A stretch of 64,000 nt of DNA from assembly GCA_900312665.1 (NCBI GenBank), contig ONZQ02000005.1, positions 165,290-229,289 on the forward strand, given 5' to 3'. Source of the DNA: Cephalotrichum gorgonifer. Lineage: Eukaryota > Ascomycota > Sordariomycetes > Microascales > Microascaceae. Positions 11,854-23,248 of this stretch are shown here, piece by piece. Position 1 is the first letter of the stretch. The number at the start of each line of letters is the position of its first letter. Position numbers and translations under genes: made by a program. The notes beneath the pieces are model-generated. The model saw only the letters and a program-made list of their open reading frames with translations, had not been told where the DNA came from and did not search any database.

Positions 11854-14310
11854 TCAGCCCAAGACCACCTCTCTCCACTCCGGGCCCTGTATCGCAGCGT
11901 CCAGCGCAATCTGGCAAACATGGCCCAGCCCCTTCCGATAGGCCACGCCGTCAACCCAGTCGACGATCATGACGTTGAACTCCTTACACACCCTCCCGCA
12001 CGGCACGCACCTTATCCCCTTCCTCTCCCGCAGCTCCCGCGCGTACTCGGCCTCCCTGTCGTCCTCGTCGAAGTGCTCCGACAGGACGACGAAGTCCTGC
12101 CTCCCCGTCAGGCCCGGCGGTAGGGCCTCCCCGCCGTACCTCGCGTCCTCGACCCCGCCGCAGACGACGCCGTGCCTGTCCCTGATCCCGTTCGTCTCCG
12201 TCTCCCCGTACGGCCTCTTGACCGTGTGCCGCGCGACCTCGAAGGCCGCGCAGATGGTGTAGAAGCGGAGCCTGCCAAACGCGAGGGGCACCGCCGAGCT
12301 CGACGCCGGAAACGGGTCCACGCGCGTCTCGAGGGGCACGTCGCCGCAGTATCGGCGGAATTGAGCGACGGGAGATACCGGGGCGCCCTCTCTCCGCTGG
12401 ATCGTCTCCCTGGCGCGCGCGACGAAGGCGGCGTGGTAGTCGTGCCTCCTCGCGCGCCTCGCCCTCGCCTGCGACCGCGTCGTGCACACCCTCCCGTCCG
12501 GCGTCTCCAGGTCCCTCAGCGGCCTCACGACGCCGACGTCCGGGTCGTCGTAGTGCCACGAGATCCACGACTGGTTCAGCAGCAGGTCCGCGACGCCGTG
12601 CTCGAGCGTGACGGTCTTGCGGCCGTCCCACCCCGCCCACGACCAGCTGGGGAGGTCGTTGCAGCGGGCGCTCTCGAGGGACGTGCACCACAGTATCGCC
12701 CAGTCGAACAGGACGACGGGGAGGCAGAAGTGCAGCTGCGAGCCCAGGTGCGCGGCGATGACCTTGCCGATCCCCGAGAAGGCGGCGAGGGCGTCGGAGG
12801 GGAAGGTCAGCTTGCGGGCCGAGTAGGCCTGCTGGCACTTGGTGTAGCCGTACACCACCATCCGGGCGAGCGTCTCCATCGGCTCGTCGTAGCTGAAGCC
12901 CCAGTCCGACTTTGGGTTGTTGGTCCGCGGGCGGTCGTGGACGTCGTCGAGGATGACGTCGTGGCGCCAGATGGCCCTTTGGCACTGGAACGACGCCATG
13001 CCGTTGCTAAAGACGAGGGCTCGGCGGGAGAGCATCTGCTCCTGGAAGCTGTTGTCAAACCTTGGTTAGATGGATTCGAATGAGCCTGTTGGGTTTGAGA
13101 AGATAAAAGGGGAGGAAGGAAAAAGAAAAGGAAAAGGAAGAAGAAGAAATGTCGTGAAAATCTTCTCTTACGTCCAGGCGCGGTCTTCAATCGGCGCCAT
13201 GCCGTATGCCCGATCGACCCCGTAATCCGGCACGGCGACGAGCCTCATCTCGTCGCAGAGCCGTTCCTCCTTATGCCACGGATGCTGTCCAAACAGCCCC
13301 GCATCGGCGTTCGCGCCGCTCCTAGCTATAATGACCGCGTACGCCGACCCGTAGACCTCGTCCATGCGCGAGATGAGGGAGTGCTTCGTCCTTGCGTCAT
13401 CCTGGACTATACATAAACGGTCGCACCACAGGTACGACTCGCCTATGGCAAGCAGCAGGTCCATGGCGTCCGTGATGGTGCGCGGCAGCTTGCCCCGGAT
13501 CTCACTTATACCGCCCGGCCGACGGAGCCCGCCCACGTTGCCCCTTAGCGTCTCGAACGTCGCTTCCCGTCCCCAGACGTAGCTGATGGCGAAGTAGCGG
13601 TTCGAGAAGGGTATATCCACGAGACAGCCCCTCTTCACGTCGATGACCATGATCGTCTCACGCTTCGCCAGCCCCGGCTTAGGCTGCATCGAGTGACTAC
13701 ATTCCGACCCGTGCATCTCCGAGCACCGGTCCAGCCAGCGCTTGATCAGCTCTAGATACTCCTGCGTCGGAGCGGGCAGCCGGCCGTAAAAGGTCGCCGA
13801 GCGAGCCCCCAGCGCCGTCATGTCCTCCCCACACGGCACGAGCCTGCACTTCGAGCTGGGGCTGTTGTCGTAGCTTTCCTCGTCGCCGCCGAACGAGTAC
13901 ATGGCCGGCCTTAGGAAGTTGGGCGACTCATCGACGTCCAGGACACGGTTCCACCGCGGGGACGAGCCGTACCATTTCAGGCGGAGGGTCGTGTAGCTGC
14001 CGTCCTTGTTCCGGATGGGCGTCTTCGCGCTGCGCAGGTCGAGGCAGTGCACGACGAGCCGGCACAGCGAGCAGCGCTCCGACCTGGCGATCGTGGCCTC
14101 CGTGGTGCCCAGGTCGAAGTACTCGTTCGCGTTGTTCACCGCTATCCAGTCGCGGGAGCCGTAGAAGTCGGCCGGCTGGAGGCAGAAGGTCTGGCACTGC
14201 TCACACAGGTACTTCTCCGTGCCTCTGGGAAGCGGCTGCGGATACGCGCGACGAGCAGCCGACGACCGGTTCTCAGGGTGGTCATAATCTATACTGATGT
14301 CGTCTTCCAT
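11854..14310 (-). CDS. HET-domain protein (heterokaryon-incompatibility type)
   Basis: Two exons, 14310-13172 and 13048-11854, give 777 aa. The 123-nt intron (GTAAGA donor, CTAAC branch, CAG acceptor) joins DRAWT to FQEQMLSRR, the usual HET-domain continuation. The domain runs from about residue 237 (YFAISYVWG) through the YLWCDRLCIVQDD block to about 400. Before it are a Cys-rich region (CEQCQTFC, CSLC) and an early linker. The C-terminal ~380 residues show no domain I recognise. HET proteins control allorecognition and programmed cell death in filamentous fungi, but most genome copies have no tested role. No NLR-type partner gene lies next to it. Third positions are strongly GC-rich, like the neighbouring genes, so there is no sign of recent transfer or decay. 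Confidence 0.88.
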
Positions 14311-14937
14311 GATGTCCTCCTCTTTTTGTTATCACTCACTCTGTGTGAGCCAACAACAATAATGATAATACCAGAATGAACCTTGTTCACGAAGAGACCG
14401 GAGCGTGAGCTTGTCGGTTAAACAAGAATCCTTTTTGGAAGTGGCGATCCGTAGGTTGCAGGGGTGTTAGTCGAAATGCGGTTGATATGTAGTATCGCAA
14501 TTGCGACCAGGCCGCTGCGCCCCACAGCCGAGTCGAGCTCATAATACCGTCTGTTTCCAAGCCCGTCTTGCTGCCTGCTATTGTCACATGTAGTTATAAA
14601 CGCCTTGCTGCGCCTAATTCGAGGATCCGGGAGGGCGGTCCGGGTGAAAGAATATCCGTCCAACCTCAGAACTTCGTAAACTCAAGGCACTGATCGATCT
14701 CCCCCCTTCCAACTAGACCGCCAAGACCGATGCTCTGAAAGATGAATAACAAAAAAATGAGTATGATATTCATCTACAGCAATATCTGGGGATTAATTTC
14801 TCAGCTATCCTATCCCAATAAAACCTTCCCTTAACGCCGTGCCGTGCCATAACAATGCCGGATGAGATCACAACCCCCGACGTCCTTCCCCCGTTTTCTC
14901 TCTCCGACCCCTTTCTTCGTTCCATTTGATATACCCC
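14311..14937. other. HET promoter and POM152 3' flank
   Basis: Both neighbouring genes run on the minus strand. This stretch carries the upstream region of the HET gene and the 3' end of POM152. No further feature was seen. Confidence 0.5.
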
Positions 14938-17900
14938 CTAAATCCCAATCTTCTTCGTATCCTTCCTCTCAATCTGCTGGTTCGAAAAACCGCAGTACCG
15001 GTCCTTGATGGACACCACCTCGTACGTCCCCTCTAGCCCTGCCCTCACGACCTTGCTGTGCTCGTAGGAAATGTCGTGCCTCGTCTCCAGCACCGCGCTC
15101 GCTTGACCCCTCTTCGCGTTCGTGCTGCGCGTGTACGTGAACTCGAACGGCGGCGTCCCCCAGAACTCGAACAGGATCTCCACCTCAGTCCCCTCGTGGA
15201 TGTCAACCTGCACCAGCTTCCCCTTGCTTATGCGCACAGACGGCAGCGGGTGGATCGTCTTGGTGATGTTCACCGCCGCTGCGCACTCGCTCGCCTTGTC
15301 CGACACGCTCGTGATCGTGAAGACACCCGGCGACTCCGCCACCCTCCTGAAGCTTGTCGTGGGACTCTTGGCCACCCGCCGCCCGCCGAAGTCGTACACG
15401 ATGTCGAATGGCGGCGTGCCCGAGAGCGTGTACGAGATCCGCTCGCCGACGCAGTAGTCCGTCCGCGCGTCGAGCGGGTAGATAGCCGGCGCGTCGTAGA
15501 GGTGCACCTGCACCGACGGCCCGCCGGCGTTGTACGTCTGCTGGCAGCCGAGCGAGTCGCGGACCGTCCGGATCCGCACCTGTTGCGAGCCGAGCTTGAG
15601 GTGGTGCCGGGGTATCACAATCTCGTACGACTTGGAGTCAATGGCGGGGATGGTGTACGTGTCCGTCGCTGCCCCACTGTGGTGCTTGATCTCTAGCTCG
15701 ACAAAGAAAGGCGCCTTTCCAGTGAGGGTGATGGGGATGGCATCCTCCTTGCCCCCCTCCGAAATGCAGTACTTAAAGGACTGCCCCGGCTTCGCGAACG
15801 AGGCCGTGGGCTTCGGGTTTACTGCCTGCTTGAGTACTAGCGATTCGAAGCTCCGGTCGTTGTTGTAGAGGTTATCCGACAACGAGTGGAAGTGATACGC
15901 GTACTTGCCCGCCTTGGACGTGTCAAGCGGGATGGTCGCCTTGAACTGTGCGACATCGAGCTTCTTGTTCTGGATCGAGGCGCTCGAGGAGGATGTGGCC
16001 GAATGGCGGACCTCGTACTCGACGTGGAAGGGGGCACGGCCTAGAACAAAGTCAGTATCAACGGAGAATGAGGGGCCCCGGGCTAAGATGAGACAAGAAA
16101 ATACTTACCACTGAGATTAATCTCGACCCCGTCGATATCCCCCTCACAAACATCATTCTTCGCAAACACCCTATCTCCTCCAGTGACCCCATGTGTAGGA
16201 ACTAAGGAGATGTCCGGGCGCGGCTCCCACCCAACTTCAAAGACAGAGGCATCTGGGTCCACAGTTCCCCGACATTGTCGGTCCTTAACCTCGACAATTT
16301 CGTAGACACCAGCATACCTAACAGGCAGGAGTCCGTTCGGGTCTCTCAGGTTCTTGACTTCCAGCTCGCCGTCGACGTCGCGGTTGCGGTACGTGACGGT
16401 CCAGGGCCCCTCTCCCTGCAGCCGCAGTGGAAGGTCCAGCTTGGTCTTCTCAACCGCCATGACGCTCCGCTTGTTCTTGATGAAGCCGAAGGCGGCGCTG
16501 GGCTTCTGGCGCCTGACGGAGATCTTTAGTTCGTCCTTCAAAAAGGTACGGCAGCCGCTCTTATCCTGGACGCTATTGAGGGCCAGGATGTAATCTCCAC
16601 CCTTAGTGAAGGGTGCCGATTTGATCTTGTACGTCGAGTCGGTGATGTCGCTGACCTTGGACTGCTTCTTCCGCCCGTCGTGGACAATCTCCCACTCCAG
16701 GCTGAACGGCGGGTCTCCGAGGAGCATGACATCTACTTCGAGATCATCATCGAGACACGCCTGGGTAGCGCCGGTCGGGTGCTGGATGATCGCCGAGGCG
16801 GCCGGCTTGACATCCTGCTCCAGGGTCATCCCTTCGCCGACAAGCTTCTGTCCCTTGTAGACGGCGTCGTCAATGGCGCTGAAGACGTACTTGTGCAGCC
16901 CCGCTTCCTTCGGCCGAAGCTCCAGCTGGTGGCGGAGCCCCTTGATATCGACAAACTCGTGCCGTGTGCCAGACTTGGTGATGATGTCATATCGAAGCAC
17001 GAAGGGAGGAGTGCCCATGAGGTCGAGGTCCACCCGCAGGCCAACCGCATTGCCGGCACACTTGTCGGATATGTCTTCGGCGCGAATGGATAGCTGTGGC
17101 TCGAGGGGGTTCAGCAGCATGCACGAGGACGGCTCTTGGACATCTCCCTGGCAATAATCGCTGGTGACCGAGGTGAGGGTATACAAGCCGGGCTCCGAGA
17201 TAGGAGGCGACTCCCTCGAATTCTTAGCTTCGAACTTGCCGAGCTTGGGCTCGTCTCCGTGGTCGCCACTGTTGGTCAGCTTATCGACAGGCGTGAACTT
17301 CCAGGCAACAGAATAGCCCGTGTCTTCCCTTGCGGGACCGGCCATGGAGATCGACAGCGGCAGCTTGGCCGAGCGCCCCTTGGCAACCTTGAGGGGGTTT
17401 CGAGGGTCGCAGCCCTTCATACGGGCCTTGGGCCTCTCGTTCACAACAAAGTCCTGCACCAAATGCTTCGGCCTCGGCTTGGGATCGAGCTCGTCCTGCG
17501 ACGGCGCGTAGACGACGACGTTGCCAAAGGCGTCATGGACCTCGTTGATGGCGTACTGCCATTCTCCAGCGGTGGTGAGCGACTCATTCAGAGGCACCCT
17601 GACCTTGGCCGGGCGCACCCACGAGACGTCGTTCGCGTCGTCAGCAGAGACAACCGCCCCCGAGCCGATGAGGGGCGACGAGAAGCCGTCGGGCTGGAGA
17701 CTCTGGAAGTGGAACCCGTTATCCATGCCGTTGATGGTCCTCCCGTACAGTATCTTGAGCGGGGGGGTGCCCTCAACGTCGAGGTACATGTCCGAGACAT
17801 CGTTGATGCAGCGGTTCGAGGACTCCAGGTTCCGGAAGCTGGCCTTGGGACACGGGACGACGTAGGTGTCACGGGTCGTGCGCTGGACCTCGAGCTTGTA

Positions 17901-18917
17901 CTCGTCAAGGACCTTGTGAAGGCGGTAGACACCAGGCTTCTTGACAGTGTACAATCCCTCGGTAGCGTCAGAGCCGGAGTCAGCTAGCTGGTTCTTCATC
18001 TCCCTGGCTATAGCGGCGATCTCGCGCTTAGACAGCTTGATGATTTCAGGTTCGCCGGAGCCCAAGTCGATCCGGAGGAGCTCGATCTCCACTGGCATGG
18101 TGCCGTTGAACTGTATAGGGATCCGGACGGTGGACTGGCCGGGTTCGATGCAGAACGGGATATCGTGCTGGTTCAAGACGGCGGAGCTATGGGACAGACA
18201 AGTCAGCAAAGGTGGCTCAAGCGGCGACGGGCAGGGGCGGGCTTACCCTTCAGGGAGAATATTAATGATCTGCTTTCCCATAATCAGGGAATTATTATGG
18301 AGGATGCTCGACATCCGGACGCGGTGTTCTGAGACGGCCACTTCCTCGTCGAAGAAAGCCTTCCCGGCGGCTAAGAGCCATGCTTGGAACGGTAGCTAGA
18401 GGAACGGGTTCGTCAGCGAGTTGCGAGACCGAGACTCGAGCACAAACCAGAGGCGAGGGATACTCACGGGAACGTCAAACATCAACATGTAGTTGAAAAT
18501 AAAGTGAACAGCGTACAAGGTCAAGACGACAGGCTGGGAGAGCTCCAGCCATGGTATCCTCAACTCGGGAATGCCAAAGAGGAAGGCAAAGTCGATGAAG
18601 CTCCATTTCAACAGGAGACCAAACGACGCCTCGTGGTGCTCGGCGTTGTGTACCCAGTCGTATAGCTTCCACCCTTGCAATGCGACGTAGATGGCGATAA
18701 CGTAGAGCCGCTGTGTCGGGGCATCGAGGGTGGCCAGGGGAATGACAGGCGGTCTCCCTAACTGCACGGGGTTGGCCTCTGGTGCCTCTGGGAGGATGCT
18801 CCTCCTCTCCCTTCTTCCTGCACTTCCATTCGCGCTGTTCGCGCTGCCGGGGCTCGGCTTAGGGGCCTGTGCCGGGGTCTGGGGGAAGTGGCCCGGCCGA
18901 GGGCGCGGTGTCGCCAT
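14938..18917 (-). CDS. POM152: Nuclear pore membrane protein POM152
   Basis: Four exons, 18917-18468, 18395-18247, 18186-16109 and 16040-14938, give 1259 aa, close to the usual fungal length. The junctions are in frame: FDVP/LPFQAW, NILPEG/SAVLNQ and INLSG/RAPFHVEYE. The N-terminal ~60 residues are Pro/Ser-rich. Hydrophobic segments follow at about 70-90 and 115-150, the latter crossing intron 1. The remainder is built of about nine immunoglobulin/cadherin-like repeats. Each carries a G-x-P-P-F-x-hydrophobic-x-Y/W core, for example GTPPLKILYG, GTPPFVLRYD, GDPPFSLEWE, GKAPFFVELE, GTPPFDIVYD and GTPPFEFTYT. This is the signature of POM152, which forms the lumenal ring of the nuclear pore complex. 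The start is the first ATG in the open exon. The gene is divergent from the deubiquitinase gene 1.3 kb away. Confidence 0.95.
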
Positions 18918-20257
18918 GGCCAGGACTGTTGATGGGTGATGCCTGTGTCGATGGCGGAGGATGTTCTCGGTCAGGGCCTGATATCGACCATGAGAGCTAA
19001 GGGCTGTGGATTATAGCAGCGGCGGAGGGCTGGGGGGCCTCGCTTTCGTGTGTTGTCGTGAGGTGCGACCTTGGACCCCAGAGTTGTGGAGTGGTGGCTT
19101 TGGGAATATTTTGATGGATATTTTGAAAAATCCCCAATTTCGAGCTGGTCACGTCTCTGGCAAGCAGACGCGACAGGCTGCAAATACTTGCTTTGGTGGG
19201 GCTAAACCGTGGAGATTCCAGGTACTGTTGGTTGTACTGGTCTATAATGACGAGGGTTTATTAGGCCAATCAGATCGTCTCCTCTACCGGGAGCAGGGCC
19301 GCCAGGATCGGAAATACTACAACATGACTGGCTAATGCTCTTGGCAGGATGAGGAGGAGCTCCAGAAAGCAAGCTCGAGGCTTAAAGTCAGGCTTCATGG
19401 AGGAAAGAGCTTCCGGGACAACGCCTTAGGGTACCCGTATGCAAGACTACCCAGGTTGGTAGCATTATAAGTCAACACTTTTACTGTTCTAAATCAACGC
19501 GAGATATAAGTCGTTGCCAAATATATTCTTTTGGCCCTTGGACGTTTTGCGACAGCTGCAGTAGCTTCTCATCCTCTCGCGCACCCTCAATCTCAATCTT
19601 AATTCGTGCCCATACAAGCCATGGTTCTGGTCCCTTTGATGCCATCTCGGCCCAGCCCATACCGCTGTTAGCAAAGCAGACTGCCAATATCACTCTCTTC
19701 GACTCGAGGCCATTTGAGCCGTCGTCCCTTTATCTTGCCAAGTGCTAGGTCGACCTCGGGGCCGGCCGCCGTCCTTCCCTCGCCACCTGAGTACGCCAAG
19801 GAGCTTGCACATAGTATCGCCGCCGATTTTATGCGCGACTCATCTCTCGACGAGCTGAGTTAATAGACTCTATTATAATCCCTCCGTCAACCGCCCTATT
19901 CGAGGCCTAAACCGCATCGCCTACCTCAGACTCGCGCCGGAGAAGTCAGGGCCGTCTTGTATTCAACCTCTCGAGATCCCAGATCTCACACGCGGCCCAC
20001 CTAGGATTTTAATATCTCCCCGCCTGCTGCCCTAGCCCCGGTTTCGATCCTTTCTACGCTGGTCCATTGTCTACCGACCTAGCATCTGAGGCATGATCTA
20101 CTTTCTTTCAACCGTCACTCCTCACCGTGCCTGAACTAGGAAGGAACCCTCCAGCTGCTTCAGTGCCTACCTATATCTTCCCCCCCTTAAGTACGATTGT
20201 ATTTCACATTTTACCAACGTGCCTTCATACTTTTGGAACAACATCTACTGGCCTACT
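18918..20257. other. Divergent promoter region, POM152 / UCH
   Basis: This is shared upstream sequence of POM152 (minus) and the UCH gene (plus). It contains a CCAAT box near 19264-19268 and a possible coding relic on the minus strand at 19481-19729. Otherwise nothing is recognised. Confidence 0.45.
19481..19729 (-). pseudogene. Protein-like open frame without start; possible gene relic
   Basis: An 83-codon open frame runs from just after a stop at 19730-19732 to a stop at 19481. Its translation looks protein-like (for example WAEMASKGPEPWLVWARIK and GPKEYIWQRLISR). It has no ATG near its start and no obvious upstream exon. An opposing plus-strand frame near 19790-19865 (PPEYAKELAHSIAADF) also looks protein-like. 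I do not recognise a family. It may be a decayed C-terminus of an old gene or chance. Confidence 0.2.
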
Positions 20258-22728
20258 ATGACCACCTCAGAGCCGATGGACCTCGACTCCGAGCTCGTGG
20301 AGAAGGGCGACGAAGCGGGCTCTGGCGAAGGAGGTGTTGAGGCGAATGTCGCGTCAAACAACCCAGCGATGGGTCCTCATCAAACCTCATATACGGGCAC
20401 CTCTCCACAGTCTATCTCAGTTCAGCAGCCCGGTACGGGCGAACAGGACATGCTTGGCGTCATCGCTAGTCGTGAAAAGCAGCCGTTCCAGAAAGAGGCT
20501 GTTGCGAATGACGAGCCGATGGAAGGACCAGTTCCAATACAAGAGATCCGGAAGTTGTCTCCCAGCCGAGTCGCCTCCGAGGAGGCCATTGCAGATGAAA
20601 TCGTCGTGGCATCCTGCCATAGCGCCCTGCCCAAGCACAATCCCACGCCATCCCACACCTCCGGAACCGCTGCCCATGAAACCGTCGTGGCAGAAGCCCA
20701 TGGTGGCACCCTAGCCGAAGGCAACCCCAAAGCATCCAACCAGGAGTACGAGGTGACCACCGCACGATTTGCTCCTATCACGCCAGATCCTCAGTCTCCT
20801 AGAGAGGAAATGCCTATCGAGAGCACCCATGATAGGCCTCCAGCCAAAGCGAAACTCGAACTCAACGAAGACAGTGAAACTGCTAGTGAGGCTCCTATCG
20901 CATCCACAAGACGGAATCCGAAGCGATCCGCGGCGGCCCTAGTGGAGACGCAACCTGTAGACGATCGTGTCCGTGAAAACATCCTAGACGCGGCGCTGGA
21001 GCCAATGACGGAGGCTGAGCTGGAGAAGTGGGACGGGTGGATCGAGTTGGAGTCTGAGCCTGTGCGTTCCCCATGGGTGGAACTCCCATCTAGTTGACCT
21101 CGTCTGTCTGCGGATCTCGATGATGATCGTCTAATATTCGCGCTGCAGGCCTTCTTTAACTATATTCTCCGCGAGCTGGGTGCCAAGGACGTTCAGATAC
21201 AGGAGGTCCTGTGCCTAGATGATGATCTTATACGCCAGCTTCCGTAAGTCCCCTCGTCATTTCAGTTCCAGCTGTATTAACTCGATCCGGGATCCGGGGT
21301 TCTGATTGCTAATGCGACGTAGGAAGCCCATCCACGGCCTTATCTTCCTTTTTCAGTACCTATCCGATGACTCGGATGTTGATGAGGAATCCGACGCGGA
21401 AGAGGTCTGGTTCGCGAATCAGGCAAGTAGCATACGTATAGGGGAGGATGCCAGGACGCATACTGACGAGCATATACCCAGACTGTGGACAATGCGTGTG
21501 CAACCGTTGCCATGCTAAACATCGTCATGAATGCGCCTAGCATCGAGCTGGGCGAGACTTTGGAGAACTTCAAGGAGTCTACCAAGGCAATGTCCAGCCC
21601 TCTCCGCGGACATGCACTTAGCACCAACAAAACCATTCGCAAGGTGCACAACAGCTTTACGAGGTATGTATTTCCTCCAGTGTCTTGGCCTACTCCGGTT
21701 CTAACAAACACCCCCTACTCGACAGGCGCGTCGACCATTTTAATGCAGATCTCTGGCTTAGTAGCAAGGCAGAGGCGGCTAATAAAAAACGGACAAAGAG
21801 ACCACAGGGCAGGAAATCGGGAAAGAAGAGTAAGAAGAAGAGCGGCGAATCAGGATATCACTTCATAGCCTATGTCCCCGTGAACGGGTCGGTCTGGGAA
21901 CTCGACGGCCTGAAGGCCCGGCCGACGAAGCTGGGTATGTGTCTATTCGCTGTCCCTGGCCCAACCCCTTTTCCTTGCCAACATATTTTCGCTAATATAA
22001 CCCTGGTAAACAAAGAGCCCGTCACCTCGGAGGACTGGGCGCTTGATGCTCTACCTAAGATTTGGAGCCGCATGGAAGACGACGCCGGGGGGTTCGAGTT
22101 CAACCTCCTCGCCATGTGTCAGAGCCCCCTCCGCGACCTGTGCCGCGAAATCGCCGCCGGCGCCCGGGTGCTCGAGCTCATAGAACGCCGCCTTGACAGC
22201 TTACCAGGCCCTTCACCTACCACCACGGGGGCCGTCGCTGTTCCGGAGCTGCCTTGCCCTGGGAAGTTTCCCGAGTACTGGGTAACGTCTGCCATGGTCT
22301 CAGAGGCACCCATTCCTCCAAACACGTATCACCTGCTCCGCCTACTGGGTGCGATCCCCTCATCCACGAACGAGCCCTCGGGTCCTGTCTCGGAGGGTAA
22401 CGGCACAACCAACGAAGGCGTCTCCATCCCCAGAGCCGACTTCGTTTCCGCACTCCGCGAGGCCGGAGTTCTCGATCCACCAGCTCCCAGCAGCAGCGCG
22501 GGCGAGTTGTTTATGACTCCAGAGGGCATACGCCTCTACCTCGGGGCGCTAGCCAAACAGGTATCCGCGGGGCAGGCCAGTGCGATGGCGAGATACGACG
22601 CGGAAATTACCTCGATCGGAACGGATCTGGAACGTGTGGAGGGGAGGAAAAAGGATTATACGCCGGCCATACATGCGTGGGTGAAGATCCTTGCCGAGAA
22701 GGGCGTCCTTGAGCAACTTGTTGGGTGA
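20258..22728 (+). CDS. Ubiquitin C-terminal hydrolase, UCH37/BAP1-type (peptidase C12)
   Basis: Six exons, 20258-21061, 21149-21243, 21323-21422, 21482-21663, 21726-21934 and 22016-22728, give 700 aa. The peptidase starts near residue 258 (KWDGWIELESEP/AFFNYILRELG). It shows the complete catalytic set: oxyanion Gln333, Cys339 in DNACAT, His439 in YHFIAYVPVNG and Asp454 in WELDG. The spacings Gln-Cys (6) and His-Asp (15) are standard for UCH enzymes. Unusual points are an acidic, Pro/Ala-rich N-terminal extension of ~255 aa and a Lys/Arg-rich stretch (about 411-433) in the crossover region. A further oddity is a GC-AG intron (21423-21481) just before the catalytic Cys. The C-terminal ~240 residues carry a UCH37-like helical tail. 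The upstream start at GTG 20219 is not an ATG and was rejected. It probably removes ubiquitin in the nucleus or at the proteasome, inferred from family only. The gene converges on the ubiquitin-like-domain gene. Confidence 0.92.
21423..21481 (+). other. GC-AG intron
   Basis: The exon ends AATCAG and is followed by GCAAGT, the usual form of a GC donor. The intron closes with CCCAG, and the next exon opens ACTGTGGACAATGCG, which restores NQTVDNACAT around the active site. No GT donor nearby keeps the frame. Confidence 0.75.
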
Positions 22729-23248
22729 AGTACGGGAGGGAAAGGGGGGGAGGGGGAGAGGGAGAAGGGGGAGGATCGGGAGGAAATATTCCACGGGCGC
22801 TTGCGGTGTTATGGTACTGCCCGTTCCCCCGTCCCTTGTATTTGTTTCCAGCTTGGTGTTTTTGTATTCTAGGGAGTATGGAGCAAGAGAGAAAAGGGGA
22901 GTCTTAGGGGGCTTCAATGCGTCGATAGGCTCAGCGACAAATACAAGCGCGTCTTATAATCACCATGTTAACATACCATTTGTTGCAAGCTAACCAACCA
23001 GAGAGTTCTTTCTCCATTTTGAATAACGTTTGCTCATGCATCGGAGCCCGTCCTCCCTCTCCCGGACTTGTAGATAGTATCGTTAAGGGTGATGCTATTA
23101 CACACAACACTAGGGATTATACCGATCAAGCCGAAGTACCATACAAAAACCACAGGTATCTCTTGGTCGGCACTCACAATATCGAGCGGAGGTCGCCCGC
23201 CGGGCGGGAGAAATATCGACGGCGCCCCGCATGTTGGACTATCGTGGC
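22729..23248. other. Convergent 3' region between UCH and Ubl genes
   Basis: Two genes on opposite strands end 520 bp apart. A G/A-rich run lies at 22729-22785 directly after the UCH stop codon. No coding frame or RNA gene was seen. Confidence 0.45.

Noticed and set aside
12172..13083. 303-codon plus-strand frame opposite the HET gene.
   Set aside because: It is an antisense shadow caused by GC-biased third positions of the HET exon.
17136..17987. 283-codon plus-strand frame opposite POM152.
   Set aside because: It is an antisense shadow. POM152 repeats explain the sequence.
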